A DNA stretch of 64,000 nucleotides, taken from CAWFXC01 sp963819735 (GTDB lineage: Bacteria; Actinomycetota; Acidimicrobiia; IMCC26256; DASPTH01). Under the pieces are notes generated by a model. It was given only the letters and a program-made list of their open reading frames with translations. It did not search any database and was not told the DNA's origin. Below, in pieces: positions 37,212-45,359 of this stretch (position 1 is its first letter; every line of letters starts with the position of its first letter). The stretch covers positions 62,001 through 126,000 of the forward strand of contig CAWFXC010000003.1 in assembly GCA_963819735.1 (NCBI GenBank), written 5' to 3'. The translations under genes were made by a program, and so were the position numbers.

Positions 37212-37284
37212 CTGCAGAGCTTCGCACACCCCCGCCTGCCGTCCCCACCTCTCGCACGCCGTCTGCCACTGCGGCCCCACCGTC

Positions 37285-37335
37285 GAACATCTCGGAGTCG
37301 ACGTACACATCCGAGCGCGAACTCCGAGACGCTCC
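37285..37335 (+). repeat. 51-bp palindromic element, copy 1
   Basis: Arms GAACATCTCGGAGT and ACTCCGAGACGCTC with the core CGACGTACACATCCGAGCGC. First of three direct copies at a 72-bp period. Confidence 0.88.
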
Positions 37336-37356
37336 AGAAGGGGCCCTCACGCCCGT

Positions 37357-37407
37357 GAACATCTCGGAGTCGACGTACAGATCCGAGCGCGAACTCCGAG
37401 ATGCTCC
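37357..37407 (+). repeat. 51-bp palindromic element, copy 2
   Basis: Differs from copy 1 at two positions (ACAG for ACAC; GATG for GACG, which perfects the stem). The 21-bp separators before and after it both contain AAGGGGCCCTCAC, so the repeated unit is really about 72 bp. Confidence 0.88.
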
Positions 37408-37428
37408 GGAAGGGGCCCTCACCCCCAC

Positions 37429-37479
37429 GCACATCTCGGAGTCGACGTACACATCCGAGCGCGAACTCCGAGATGCTCG
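37429..37479 (+). repeat. 51-bp palindromic element, copy 3
   Basis: Same core as copy 1, left arm GCACATCTCGGAGT, right arm ACTCCGAGATGCTC. Ends about 50 bases upstream of the DUF559-type gene. Together with copies 1 and 2 it fills most of the 319-base gap 37212-37530, which otherwise holds no gene. Confidence 0.88.
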
Positions 37480-37530
37480 GGCAGGAGGTGATCCGGGGAT
37501 GAGCGTCACACCGGCGCGCGAATGTGAGAT

Positions 37531-38435
37531 ATGTCTGATTCGTCCATTGCAGTGACAGCTCGACGGCAGCACGGGCTGGTCACCAGATCGCAAGCGCTCG
37601 AAGTCATCTCCGCCGGTTCGCTCGAACGGCGGGTGCGAGCACGGCGGCTCGAGCCGGTCCGTCGCGGCGTGTACCGGGTCGGCGGCGCACCCGAGACATG
37701 GGAGCAGCACCTCCTCGCGGTCTGCCTCGCTGCCGGGCCGACCGCCCGGGCCTCGTTCCGAGCTGCTGCGGCCCTGCATCGCCTCGACGGCTTCGCGCCC
37801 GATGTCCTCGAGGTAACCGTGTTCGGCGATCGCGCGGCGGAGATCGATGGCGTGGCGATCCACGAGAGCACCATCTTCGACCTGCGGCACTTCGCCGAGG
37901 TGGACGGTGTCCCGACGACGTCGATGGCGCGGACACTGTGTGATCTCACGGCGGTGGTACCGACTGGACCGTCGAGCAGGCAGTCGACGAAGCCCTCCGC
38001 CGCGCGTCAGTCAGGCTCGGGACGCTGGCTCACGTCGCGGAGACGCTCGATCACCAGGGTCGTCGACGCGGCACCGTGATGCGCGACATCCTCGAGCACC
38101 GCATGCCGGGCTACGAACCGGGCGACAGCCTTCCGGAGCGGCGCATCGCCGATCTGCTCGTCCGCGCCGGGTTGCCCGCACCGGTGCTGCAGCACCGGGT
38201 CCGCATCGGCTCGCGCCTGGCCCGCATCGACCTCTGCTATCCCGACCTCAAGATCGCGATCGAATACGACAGCTGGGACTTCCACGCGGGCCGGCGGGCG
38301 TTCGACGACGATCGCGCGCGGGCCAATGAGCTCGTGGTCCTCGGCTTCCTCGTGCTCCGCTTCACGTCGAAGTCGAGCGAGGATCAGATCGTGGCCACCG
38401 TCGAAGCCGCCCGCCACCGAGCACTTGCGAGTTGA
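37531..38435 (+). pseudogene. AbiEi-like N-terminus plus DUF559 endonuclease domain, frameshifted
   Basis: Intended product about 301 residues. N-terminal winged-helix/AbiEi-like part (TARRQHGLVTRSQALEVISA, RRGVYRVGGAPETWEQHLLA) reads from the ATG at 37531 to about 37960; the rest (WTVEQAVDEALRRASVRLG, then PD-(D/E)xK-type RIDLCYPDLKIAIEYDSWDF and LVVLGFLVLRFTS) continues one frame over. One base is missing at about 37958-37966. Could be a true pseudogene or a sequencing deletion, as in ileS. Flanked on both sides by palindromic element copies. Stand-alone proteins of this architecture are frequent in actinobacteria; biological role unknown. Confidence 0.75.
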
Positions 38436-38468
38436 CGCTCGCATGTGTACGTCGACACCGAAGTGTTC
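38418..38468 (-). repeat. 51-bp palindromic element, diverged copy 4
   Basis: On the minus strand it aligns end to end with copies 1-3, sharing GTCGACGTACACAT and GCGAG in the core. Both outer arms changed together (CATCT to CACTT on the left, AGATG to AAGTG on the right), so pairing is kept. It overlaps the 3' end of the DUF559-type gene and ends shortly before the dnaE stop. Confidence 0.8.
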
Positions 38469-38483
38469 GTCGTTTCGGGAGGG

Positions 38484-41400
38484 TCAGGCGATGCAGTCGC
38501 CGCCGAGGAGGACCCGTAGCTCGGCGAACAGCCCGTTGCCGGCGTCGACGAGGTGGTCGTCGCCAAGGCGCAGCACGGTGGTCTTCTCCGGGCTCTCGAG
38601 GTGCACGAAGACGGGGCTGTCGCCCGGGTGTTCCGACAGGATGTGCTTCAGCCGGCCCACCTTGTCGTCGGAGAGCGCGTTGAGCCGCACCTTCACCCGC
38701 ACCGGCGCGCCACCGTCGATCGCCAGCTCGGGCCGGGTGATCTCCATGGCGATGATCTTGGGCGTGTCGTCGCGCACGTCGAGGCGGCCCTTCACCACGA
38801 CGATGGCGTCGTCCTCGAGCAGGTGACCGAACCCGGCCATCGTCTTCGGGAACACCATCACCTCGAGCGCGGCGCCGAGGTCTTCGAGCACGAAGGTGCC
38901 CATGAGGTCGCCCCGCTTGGTGTACTTGCGCACCAGGCTGGTGACGATGCCGCCGACCGTGCGCATCTCGCCCTCACGGCCCTCACGCAACTCCGACAGC
39001 GTGCAGTCGATGTGCCGCCGCAACGCGCGCTCGGCGCCCATCATCGGGTGTTCGCTGACGTAGAGCCCGAGCATCTCCTTCTCGAACGCGAGGCGCTGCG
39101 ACTTCGGGAACTCGGTGTCGGGGATCGGCTCGCGGCGCGAGTCGGTGGTGCTCTCCTCGACCGGTTGGGTGGAGAAGAGGTCGAACTGCCCTTCGGCCTC
39201 CCGGCCGCGGCGTCGGAGCACGTCGGTGGTGATCGACTCGAACACGTGCAGGAGGCCCTGGCGCGGATGGCCGACGGAGTCGAACGCGCCCGCCTTCACC
39301 AGTGACTCGATCGTGCGCTTGTTGAGGACCGACGGGTCGACCCGCTCGCAGAAGTCGTAGAAGTCGGTGAACGGGCCCGACTCCTCGCGTGCGGCGACGA
39401 CGAGGGCGACGACCCCCTCCCCCACGTTGCGCACCGCCGAGAGCCCGAAGCGAATCGACGTGTCGCGCACGGAGAAGTCGGAGAGCGACTCGTTGACGTC
39501 GGGAACGTGGACCTGGATGCCCATCTGCCGGCACTCGTTGAGGAAGACGGCGGTCTGGTCCTTGTTGGTCTTGACGCTCGTGAGCAGCGCGGCGAGGTAC
39601 TCGACCGGATGGTTCGCCTTCAACCAGGCGGTCTGGTACGCGACGTAGCCGTACCCCACCGAGTGCGACTTGTTGAAGGAGTAGTCGGCGAACGGCTCGA
39701 CGGTGTCGAAGATGCCCTCGCCGAATTCCTTCGAGTGGCCCTGGGTGACGCACCCGTCGACGAACTTCGACCGCTCCTTGGCGATCAGCTCGCGGTTCTT
39801 CTTCCCCGTGGCCTTGCGCAGGTTGTCGGCTTCTTCGAGCGTGTACCCGGCGAGCCGTTGCGCGACCCGCATCAGCTGCTCCTGGTAGATCATCAGCCCG
39901 TAGGTGGGCTCCAGGATCTCCTGCAGGTCGTCGTGCGGGTAGGTGACCGGCTTGCGGCCGTTCTTGCGGTCGGCGTACTCGTTGTGCCAGTTCTGCGCCA
40001 TCGGGCCCGGGCGGTAGAGCGCGACGAGCGCGGCGACGTCCTCGAACGACGTGGGCGCGAGCGACCGCAGCAGCGCGCGCATCGGCCCGCCTTCGAGTTG
40101 GAACACGCCCACGGTGTCGCCGGCCCGGAGGAGGTCGAACGTCTTGGCGTCGTCGAGTGGCACGCGGTCGATGTCGGGGCGCCGCCCGGTGCTGTGCTCC
40201 ACGAGCTCGAGCGTGATCTCGAGCACGTCGAGGTTGCGCAGGCCGAGGAAGTCCATCTTGAGGAGACCGAGATCCTCGACGCCGTGCATCTCGTACTGGG
40301 TGACGATGGGGGCGTCCTCGGTGCGCCCGCCTGGCTCCGCCTTGGCCCGCTTGATCGGCAGGTACTCGGTGAGCGGCTCACGCGTGATGACGACCGCGGC
40401 GGCGTGGATGCCATCCTGGCGCCGCAGGCCTTCGAGCCCGCGGGCGACGTCGAGGACGCGCTTGGCGTCGGGGTCGGTCTCGTAGAGCGTGCGCAGCTCG
40501 GACGCCATCTTGTAGCCGTCTTCGTGGCCCGCGACCTGCTCGAAGCACGCGCGGAGCGGCGTGTCGCGCCCCATGATCAGCGGCGGCATGAGCTTGGCGA
40601 TCTTGTCGCCGACGACGTAGGGATAGCCGAGCACGCGCGCGGAGTCGCGCACCGCGGCACGCGCCTTGATGGTGGAGAAGGTCACGATCTGGGCGACGTG
40701 ATCCCAGCCGTAGCGCTCCGACGCGTACTTGATCATCTCGCCGCGGTAGCGGGAGTCGAAGTCCATGTCGATGTCGGGCATCTGCTTGCGGCCCGGGTTG
40801 AGGAACCGTTCGAAGAGCAGGTCGTAGCGGATGGGGTCGATGTCGACGATGCGCAGGCAGTACGCGACGCACGAGCCCGCCGCGCTCCCCCGCCCGGGAC
40901 CCACCCGGATGCCGCGTGACCGCGCGTAGCGCACGAGGTCCCACACGATCAGGAAGTAGGCCGAGAAGCCCATCGTCTTGATGACGCCGAGCTCGAACTC
41001 GATGCGGTCGAGCACGTCGGGCCCCGGCGAGATGCCGTAGCGGTCCTTGGCGCCTTCGATCGTGAGCTCGCGGAGGTAGGAGTCTTCGTCGTGCCCGTGG
41101 GGCGTGGGGAACGTCGGCAGCACCGAGTTGCCGAACTCGATCTCGACCTTGGCGCGCTCCGCGATCAGCAACGTGTTGTCGCACGCTTCGGGGTAGTCGG
41201 CGAAGAGGTCGCGCATCTCCTGCGCCGACTTCAGGTAGAACTCCTCGGCGTCGAACTTGAACCGCTTCGGGTCGTCGCGCATCGCACCGGTCTGCACGCA
41301 GAGCAGCGCGTCGTGCGCCTCGGCGTCGTCGCGGTGGGTGTAGTGACTGTCGTTGGTCGCCAACAACGGCGCCCGCATGTCGCGCGCGAGACGAATGAGC

Positions 41401-41969
41401 TGTGGGTTCACCTGCAGCTGCTCGGGCAGGCCGTGGTCCTGCAATTCCACGAAGAACGAGTCGCGACCGAAGATCGACTGGAACTGTTCGACCAGTGCCT
41501 GCGCGCCGGCGTAGTCGTCCTGCAGGAGCCGCTGCGAGACCGCGCCGCCCAGGCACCCGGTGGTGCCCACGAGACCTTCGTGGTGCATCTGGAGCAGCTC
41601 GAAGTCGACGCGCGGTTTGTTGTGGAACCCTTCGAGGTGCGCGTGCGACGACACCTTGATGAGGTTGCGGTAGCCCTGCGTGCTCTCGGCCAGCAACGTG
41701 AGGTGGTAGATGTCGTGCTCGTCGCGCTTCGGACGCTCGCGACGATCCGTGGTGACCATGTAGGCCTCGGTGCCGATCACGGGCGTGAGATCGGCGTCGC
41801 GCGCGGCCCGGTAGAAGTCGAGGACGCCGAACATGTTGCCGTGGTCGGTGATGCCGACCGCGGGCTGGCCGTCGGCCGCCGCGGTGGCCACGACGTCGCT
41901 GATGCGCGCCGCGCCGTCGAGCATCGAGAACTCGGTGTGGAGATGCAGGTGGACGAACGACTTCGCCAA
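38484..41969 (-). CDS. dnaE: DNA polymerase III alpha subunit
   Basis: Replicative polymerase. 1161 residues. N-terminal PHP domain with FVHLHLHTEFSMLDGAA and TDHGNMFG, polymerase core with PDIDMDFDSRYR (catalytic Asp pair) and GPGRGSAAGS, helix-hairpin-helix and C-terminal OB domain (VGGIVTSLVRKYTKRGDLMG). The start is a TTG at 41969 with GGAAGAG upstream. Two DnaA-box-like sequences lie about 45 and 70 bases upstream of the start. Confidence 0.97.
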   Translation of the reverse strand: MAKSFVHLHLHTEFSMLDGAARISDVVATAAADGQPAVGITDHGNMFGVLDFYRAARDADLTPVIGTEAYMVTTDRRERPKRDEHDIYHLTLLAESTQGYRNLIKVSSHAHLEGFHNKPRVDFELLQMHHEGLVGTTGCLGGAVSQRLLQDDYAGAQALVEQFQSIFGRDSFFVELQDHGLPEQLQVNPQLIRLARDMRAPLLATNDSHYTHRDDAEAHDALLCVQTGAMRDDPKRFKFDAEEFYLKSAQEMRDLFADYPEACDNTLLIAERAKVEIEFGNSVLPTFPTPHGHDEDSYLRELTIEGAKDRYGISPGPDVLDRIEFELGVIKTMGFSAYFLIVWDLVRYARSRGIRVGPGRGSAAGSCVAYCLRIVDIDPIRYDLLFERFLNPGRKQMPDIDMDFDSRYRGEMIKYASERYGWDHVAQIVTFSTIKARAAVRDSARVLGYPYVVGDKIAKLMPPLIMGRDTPLRACFEQVAGHEDGYKMASELRTLYETDPDAKRVLDVARGLEGLRRQDGIHAAAVVITREPLTEYLPIKRAKAEPGGRTEDAPIVTQYEMHGVEDLGLLKMDFLGLRNLDVLEITLELVEHSTGRRPDIDRVPLDDAKTFDLLRAGDTVGVFQLEGGPMRALLRSLAPTSFEDVAALVALYRPGPMAQNWHNEYADRKNGRKPVTYPHDDLQEILEPTYGLMIYQEQLMRVAQRLAGYTLEEADNLRKATGKKNRELIAKERSKFVDGCVTQGHSKEFGEGIFDTVEPFADYSFNKSHSVGYGYVAYQTAWLKANHPVEYLAALLTSVKTNKDQTAVFLNECRQMGIQVHVPDVNESLSDFSVRDTSIRFGLSAVRNVGEGVVALVVAAREESGPFTDFYDFCERVDPSVLNKRTIESLVKAGAFDSVGHPRQGLLHVFESITTDVLRRRGREAEGQFDLFSTQPVEESTTDSRREPIPDTEFPKSQRLAFEKEMLGLYVSEHPMMGAERALRRHIDCTLSELREGREGEMRTVGGIVTSLVRKYTKRGDLMGTFVLEDLGAALEVMVFPKTMAGFGHLLEDDAIVVVKGRLDVRDDTPKIIAMEITRPELAIDGGAPVRVKVRLNALSDDKVGRLKHILSEHPGDSPVFVHLESPEKTTVLRLGDDHLVDAGNGLFAELRVLLGGDCIA

Positions 41970-42013
41970 CGCGTTTCGTCTCTTCCGGTGGTCTGGGATC
42001 CCGTGCTCAGTGG

Positions 42014-42047
42014 TCGTCCACAGCCCTGGGGAGAACCCTGTGGAGAA
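42014..42047. promoter_or_regulatory. Two inverted DnaA-box-like sites upstream of dnaE
   Basis: TCGTCCACA at 42014-42022 and TGTGGAGAA at 42039-42047 (its complement TTCTCCACA) each differ by one base from TTGTCCACA, a common actinobacterial DnaA box. They are inverted and 16 bases apart, in the 131-base gap between dnaE and the phosphodiesterase gene. Could mediate DnaA control of dnaE; not proven. Confidence 0.4.
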
Positions 42048-42100
42048 TCACATCGCTGTAGTTCGACAGTAGCGCGCGCGTCGGACGTGCCGCGGCGGAC

Positions 42101-43192
42101 CTATCCGCGCCCGCGCGCGGCGATCAGCGGCACCTCCATCTCGGCGGGAGTGACCGAACCGTGGGCCGAGATCAGCTGCGCCTCGTAGGGCAGCGTGGGA
42201 TCGACGAAGCCCACGCCGGGGCGCGCCGCGAGCACGACGTCGCCCACGCGCCGACGCGCCGCCGGGACCGGGTCGGGGCCGAGCCACCCTTCGTCGAGCA
42301 GTTGCTCACGCGTGAACACCCAGGCGTCACCCCCGTGGCGACTGGTCGCGGCGTCGAAGAGCTCGGCCGCGGCACCGGGGCGGGCGTGGAGGTAGCGGAA
42401 CCGCCCGTCGCCGGCGTAGGCGGCGACCATCGGGTCGAGCGGACCGAGACCGATCCACCCTTCCGGACCCACGTGTTGCTGCCCGTGGTCGGCCGTCACC
42501 AGCAGCGCGGCGTCGCCGGGCAGCACGTCGAGCAGCGCGCCCACCAGGCGGTCGGTGGCGGCGAGCTCGGCCGGGTAGTACGGCGGCTCGAGCCCGTAGG
42601 CGTGGGCGATCTCGTCGACGCCCGGGTAGTAGGCGTACACGAACGGCGCCCCCGCTTCGACGAGCCGGCGGACGTGCTGGACCAGCACCGACGTGGTCTG
42701 CCAGCCGTGGAAGTCGGTACCCCGAAGGTGCAAACCGGTGAACCCGGTCGTGCGGAACATCGTCTTCGTGACCACGGGGACGCTCCGGCCGCCGAACGGC
42801 TCCTGGCGTTGGACCGAGGTGGGGTCGGGGGCCCGTTTGCCGTCGGCCTGCTGCCAGCGGATGACGTTCAGGACCGACTGGTCGGTCCGGATGCGGAAGC
42901 CGGTGATGCCGTGTCGCGACGGCGGCAGCCCGGTAGTGATCGAGGTGAGGGCGGCGGGGGTGGTCGACGGGACCACCGTGGTGATCGGACCGCCGCTGAA
43001 CGCGCCCAGCTCGGGCAACGCCTCCGGGTAGCGGGCGAAGGTGTTCCAGCCGAGCCCATCGAGCACGAGCAGGACGGTGCTGCGGGCACCGACGACCGGC
43101 TCGGGTAGCCACGCCACGGAACGGCCGCCCACGATCGCGGGCACGATGCCGGACACGTTGGCGCCCGAATAGTCCGGCTTCACCCGCTCCAT
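42101..43192 (-). CDS. Alkaline phosphatase superfamily phosphodiesterase/pyrophosphatase
   Basis: 363 residues. Type I phosphodiesterase/nucleotide pyrophosphatase fold: metal ligand Asp in STVLLVLDGLGWNTF, nucleophile Thr region VVPSTTPAALTSITTGLPPS, HGITGFRIRT, PGVDEIAHAYG and TADHGQQHVG with the second metal site, and a C-terminal His in ISAHGSVTP. No signal peptide, so apparently cytoplasmic. I chose the ATG at 43192 with GGAG five bases upstream rather than GTG 43198. Substrate unknown. Confidence 0.85.
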   Translation of the reverse strand: MERVKPDYSGANVSGIVPAIVGGRSVAWLPEPVVGARSTVLLVLDGLGWNTFARYPEALPELGAFSGGPITTVVPSTTPAALTSITTGLPPSRHGITGFRIRTDQSVLNVIRWQQADGKRAPDPTSVQRQEPFGGRSVPVVTKTMFRTTGFTGLHLRGTDFHGWQTTSVLVQHVRRLVEAGAPFVYAYYPGVDEIAHAYGLEPPYYPAELAATDRLVGALLDVLPGDAALLVTADHGQQHVGPEGWIGLGPLDPMVAAYAGDGRFRYLHARPGAAAELFDAATSRHGGDAWVFTREQLLDEGWLGPDPVPAARRRVGDVVLAARPGVGFVDPTLPYEAQLISAHGSVTPAEMEVPLIAARGRG

Positions 43193-43222
43193 GCACACTC
43201 CATTTACGTTCCCAACTCAACG

Positions 43223-43246
43223 CCACCCGTACCCCGCAGCGGGTGG
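43223..43246. promoter_or_regulatory. Inverted repeat in the divergent phosphodiesterase/Rrf2 promoter region
   Basis: CCACCCG (43223-43229) and CGGGTGG (43240-43246) flank ten bases. The 185-base gap holds no gene; a TATGTA at 43331-43336 might be the -10 of the Rrf2 gene. Possible operator, possibly for the Rrf2 protein itself. Confidence 0.3.
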
Positions 43247-43377
43247 ATGACGGGGCAGTGGGCCCAGGCTAGGAGCACCGGGCCACGGCCGAAGCGCGAA
43301 AAAGCCCGAAGCCGCGCCCCGACGCGCGACTATGTAGCGGTGCACGCGGACAGAAGCCGAGCGGCAGCGAGGCCAGC

Positions 43378-43839
43378 ATGAAGGTGTCGACCCGGGGCGA
43401 CTACGCGGCGCGCGCGCTGCTGTCGCTGGCGCTGCACGGATCGGACCGGCCGACGTCGGTCAAGGAGATCGCCGAACGCACCGGTCTCCCGCAGCCGTAC
43501 CTCGAGCAGATCCTGCTCGCGGTGAAAGGGGCCGGACTCGTCCGCTCCAAGCGCGGGGTCGGCGGCGGCTACGTGCTGGCGCGGCCGCCGGAGGAGATCA
43601 CGTTGGCCGACATCCTCGCCGCGGTCGACGGCCCCCTCACGTCGTTGATGGGCGAGCACGACCACTGCGAGGGGCACTGCATCCTGCAAGAGGTGTGGGT
43701 GGGTGTCTCCGACGAGACCCGCCAGATCCTCGAGCGCTTCACCCTCGCCGACCTGGTGGCCCGCACGCGCATCGGCCACCCCGACGTGGTCGAGGTCGAT
43801 GCTCAGGGCGTCGAGATCGGCGTCGAGGTCGAGGCGTAG
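43378..43839 (+). CDS. Rrf2-family transcriptional regulator
   Basis: 153 residues. N-terminal winged helix (VSTRGDYAARALLSLALHG, SVKEIAERTGLPQPYLEQIL, LVRSKRGVGGGYVLARPP). The sensor loop has C97 and C101 with nearby His (EHDHCEGHCILQEVW), fewer Cys than the three of IscR; an iron-sulfur cluster with mixed ligands is possible. ATG preceded by GAGG. Its last 37 bases overlap the convergent histidine kinase gene. No suf/isc genes are nearby. Confidence 0.88.
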   Translation: MKVSTRGDYAARALLSLALHGSDRPTSVKEIAERTGLPQPYLEQILLAVKGAGLVRSKRGVGGGYVLARPPEEITLADILAAVDGPLTSLMGEHDHCEGHCILQEVWVGVSDETRQILERFTLADLVARTRIGHPDVVEVDAQGVEIGVEVEA

Positions 43840-45329
43840 GTCGCGCGATTCCGACCGCGGTCACGAGAACTGTCCTGACCGCGGTCCTGCCCACGATCCT
43901 GCCCCCGGTCCCCACCCCGATCGGCCGCACGCTCGGCCCGGCGCATGCGCACGACGACCTCGAGCCCACCCGACGGTGACGGTTCGAGCGCGACCTCACC
44001 GCCGTCGCCGACGACCAACTCCCGCACGATGGAGAGCCCGAGCCCGAAGTGCCCGTTGGGGCGGCCGTCGCGCCGGGCCTGGGCCGACTGCCAGAAGCGG
44101 TCGAACGCCCGCGCCCGCTGCTCCTGGGTCATGCCCGGTCCCTCGTCGCTGACCCGCATTTCGACCACCTGCCCGCGGTTCCGGGCGGTCAGGCGCACCG
44201 CGCTCCCCGTCGGCGCCACCTCGAGTGCGTTGTTCAGGAGGTTGTCGACGACCTGCTCGAGGCGTCCCGGCGTCGCACTCGCGACCGGCGCACCCGACAC
44301 CGTCGACTCGATCCGCACGTGCTTCTCGGCCGCGAACGCTTCCCACGCGTCGCACCGGCCGTCGACCACTTCGTCGACGGAGATGGGCGCGGGCGCCGAC
44401 GTCGACTGCTCGGCGCGGACCAGCACCAGGAGCCCGTCGACGAGGCGGGAGAGTCGCGACACCTCGTCGAGCGCACCTTCGAGATCCTCGGCCGCCGCGC
44501 CGTGCACGTCGGGTTCCATGTTCTCGAGCCGGAGCCGCAGCGCGGCCATCGGCGTGCGCAACTGGTGCGACGCGTCGGCGATGAACGCGCGTTGCGCGCC
44601 CACGAGTTGCTCGAGACGCGCCGCGGTCGCGTTGAACGACGCCGCGAGCACACTGACTTCGGCCGGACCCTTCGGGACCGCGGCGCGTACCGACAACTCC
44701 CCCGCGCCGAGCTCGACTGCCGCTTCCTGCAACTCACCGAGTGGTCGCGTCATCGACCGCGCCATCAGCAGACTCACGAGGAACACGATCCCGAGCACGA
44801 CGCCGCCGGTGGCCGCGAGCAGCAGCCAGATGTGACGGATGCGGTCGTCGACGACCGACGACGGGAACGTGATGCGCACCGCGCCCTCGACCCCCTTCGC
44901 GGAACCGACGGGGAGGGCGACGTAGAGGATGTTCGTGCCCAGCGTGCGCGAAGACCGCGTGCCGCTCACCTCCGCGCCCGCGAGCGCCTGGCGGATCTCG
45001 GGGCGGGTCGAGAAGTCGCGGCCGGTCGGGCTCGTGGGATCGGAGTCGGCGACGCTGATTCCCTGGGCGTCGACGATCACCAAACGACCACCGACGCTGC
45101 GCTGATAGTTCTTCGCCACCGCCTGCAGCTGATCCCGCGTCGTCGAGGTCGTCGTGCTGGCATCGAGCGGTTGCTGCGATCGGATCGCGAGCGCGAACGC
45201 GTCGTGCTGCAGGTCGCTGGTGAGCCGTCGCTCGACCGAGCTCGCGTACGACACGCCGAGGGGGATCTCCAGCACGAGGAGCACGAACGCGGTGATCGAC
45301 AGGTAGCTCAGCAGCAGTCGCCGTTTCAC
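43803..45329 (-). CDS. Two-component sensor histidine kinase
   Basis: 508 residues. Two membrane segments (about 5-28 and 167-189) enclose an extracytoplasmic sensor domain; then HAMP (MARSMTRPLGELQEAAVELG), HisKA with H255 in ADASHQLRTPMAAL, and HATPase with VVDNLLNNALEVAPTG, DEGPGMTQ and GHFGLGLSIV. The C-terminal 50 residues are a Asp/Arg/Gly repeat (DRGQDRGQDRGQ). Lies 30 bases after the response regulator. Signal unknown. Confidence 0.93.
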   Translation of the reverse strand: MKRRLLLSYLSITAFVLLVLEIPLGVSYASSVERRLTSDLQHDAFALAIRSQQPLDASTTTSTTRDQLQAVAKNYQRSVGGRLVIVDAQGISVADSDPTSPTGRDFSTRPEIRQALAGAEVSGTRSSRTLGTNILYVALPVGSAKGVEGAVRITFPSSVVDDRIRHIWLLLAATGGVVLGIVFLVSLLMARSMTRPLGELQEAAVELGAGELSVRAAVPKGPAEVSVLAASFNATAARLEQLVGAQRAFIADASHQLRTPMAALRLRLENMEPDVHGAAAEDLEGALDEVSRLSRLVDGLLVLVRAEQSTSAPAPISVDEVVDGRCDAWEAFAAEKHVRIESTVSGAPVASATPGRLEQVVDNLLNNALEVAPTGSAVRLTARNRGQVVEMRVSDEGPGMTQEQRARAFDRFWQSAQARRDGRPNGHFGLGLSIVRELVVGDGGEVALEPSPSGGLEVVVRMRRAERAADRGGDRGQDRGQDRGQDSSRDRGRNRATYASTSTPISTP

Positions 45330-45359
45330 CGCGACCTCACCGGACTCGTCACCGCAAAG

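Noticed and set aside
37285..37479. CRISPR array (regular repeats with short intervening sequence)
   Set aside because: The intervening 21-bp segments are nearly identical rather than unique, the repeat is 51 bp and palindromic, dispersed copies exist elsewhere, and no cas genes are present.
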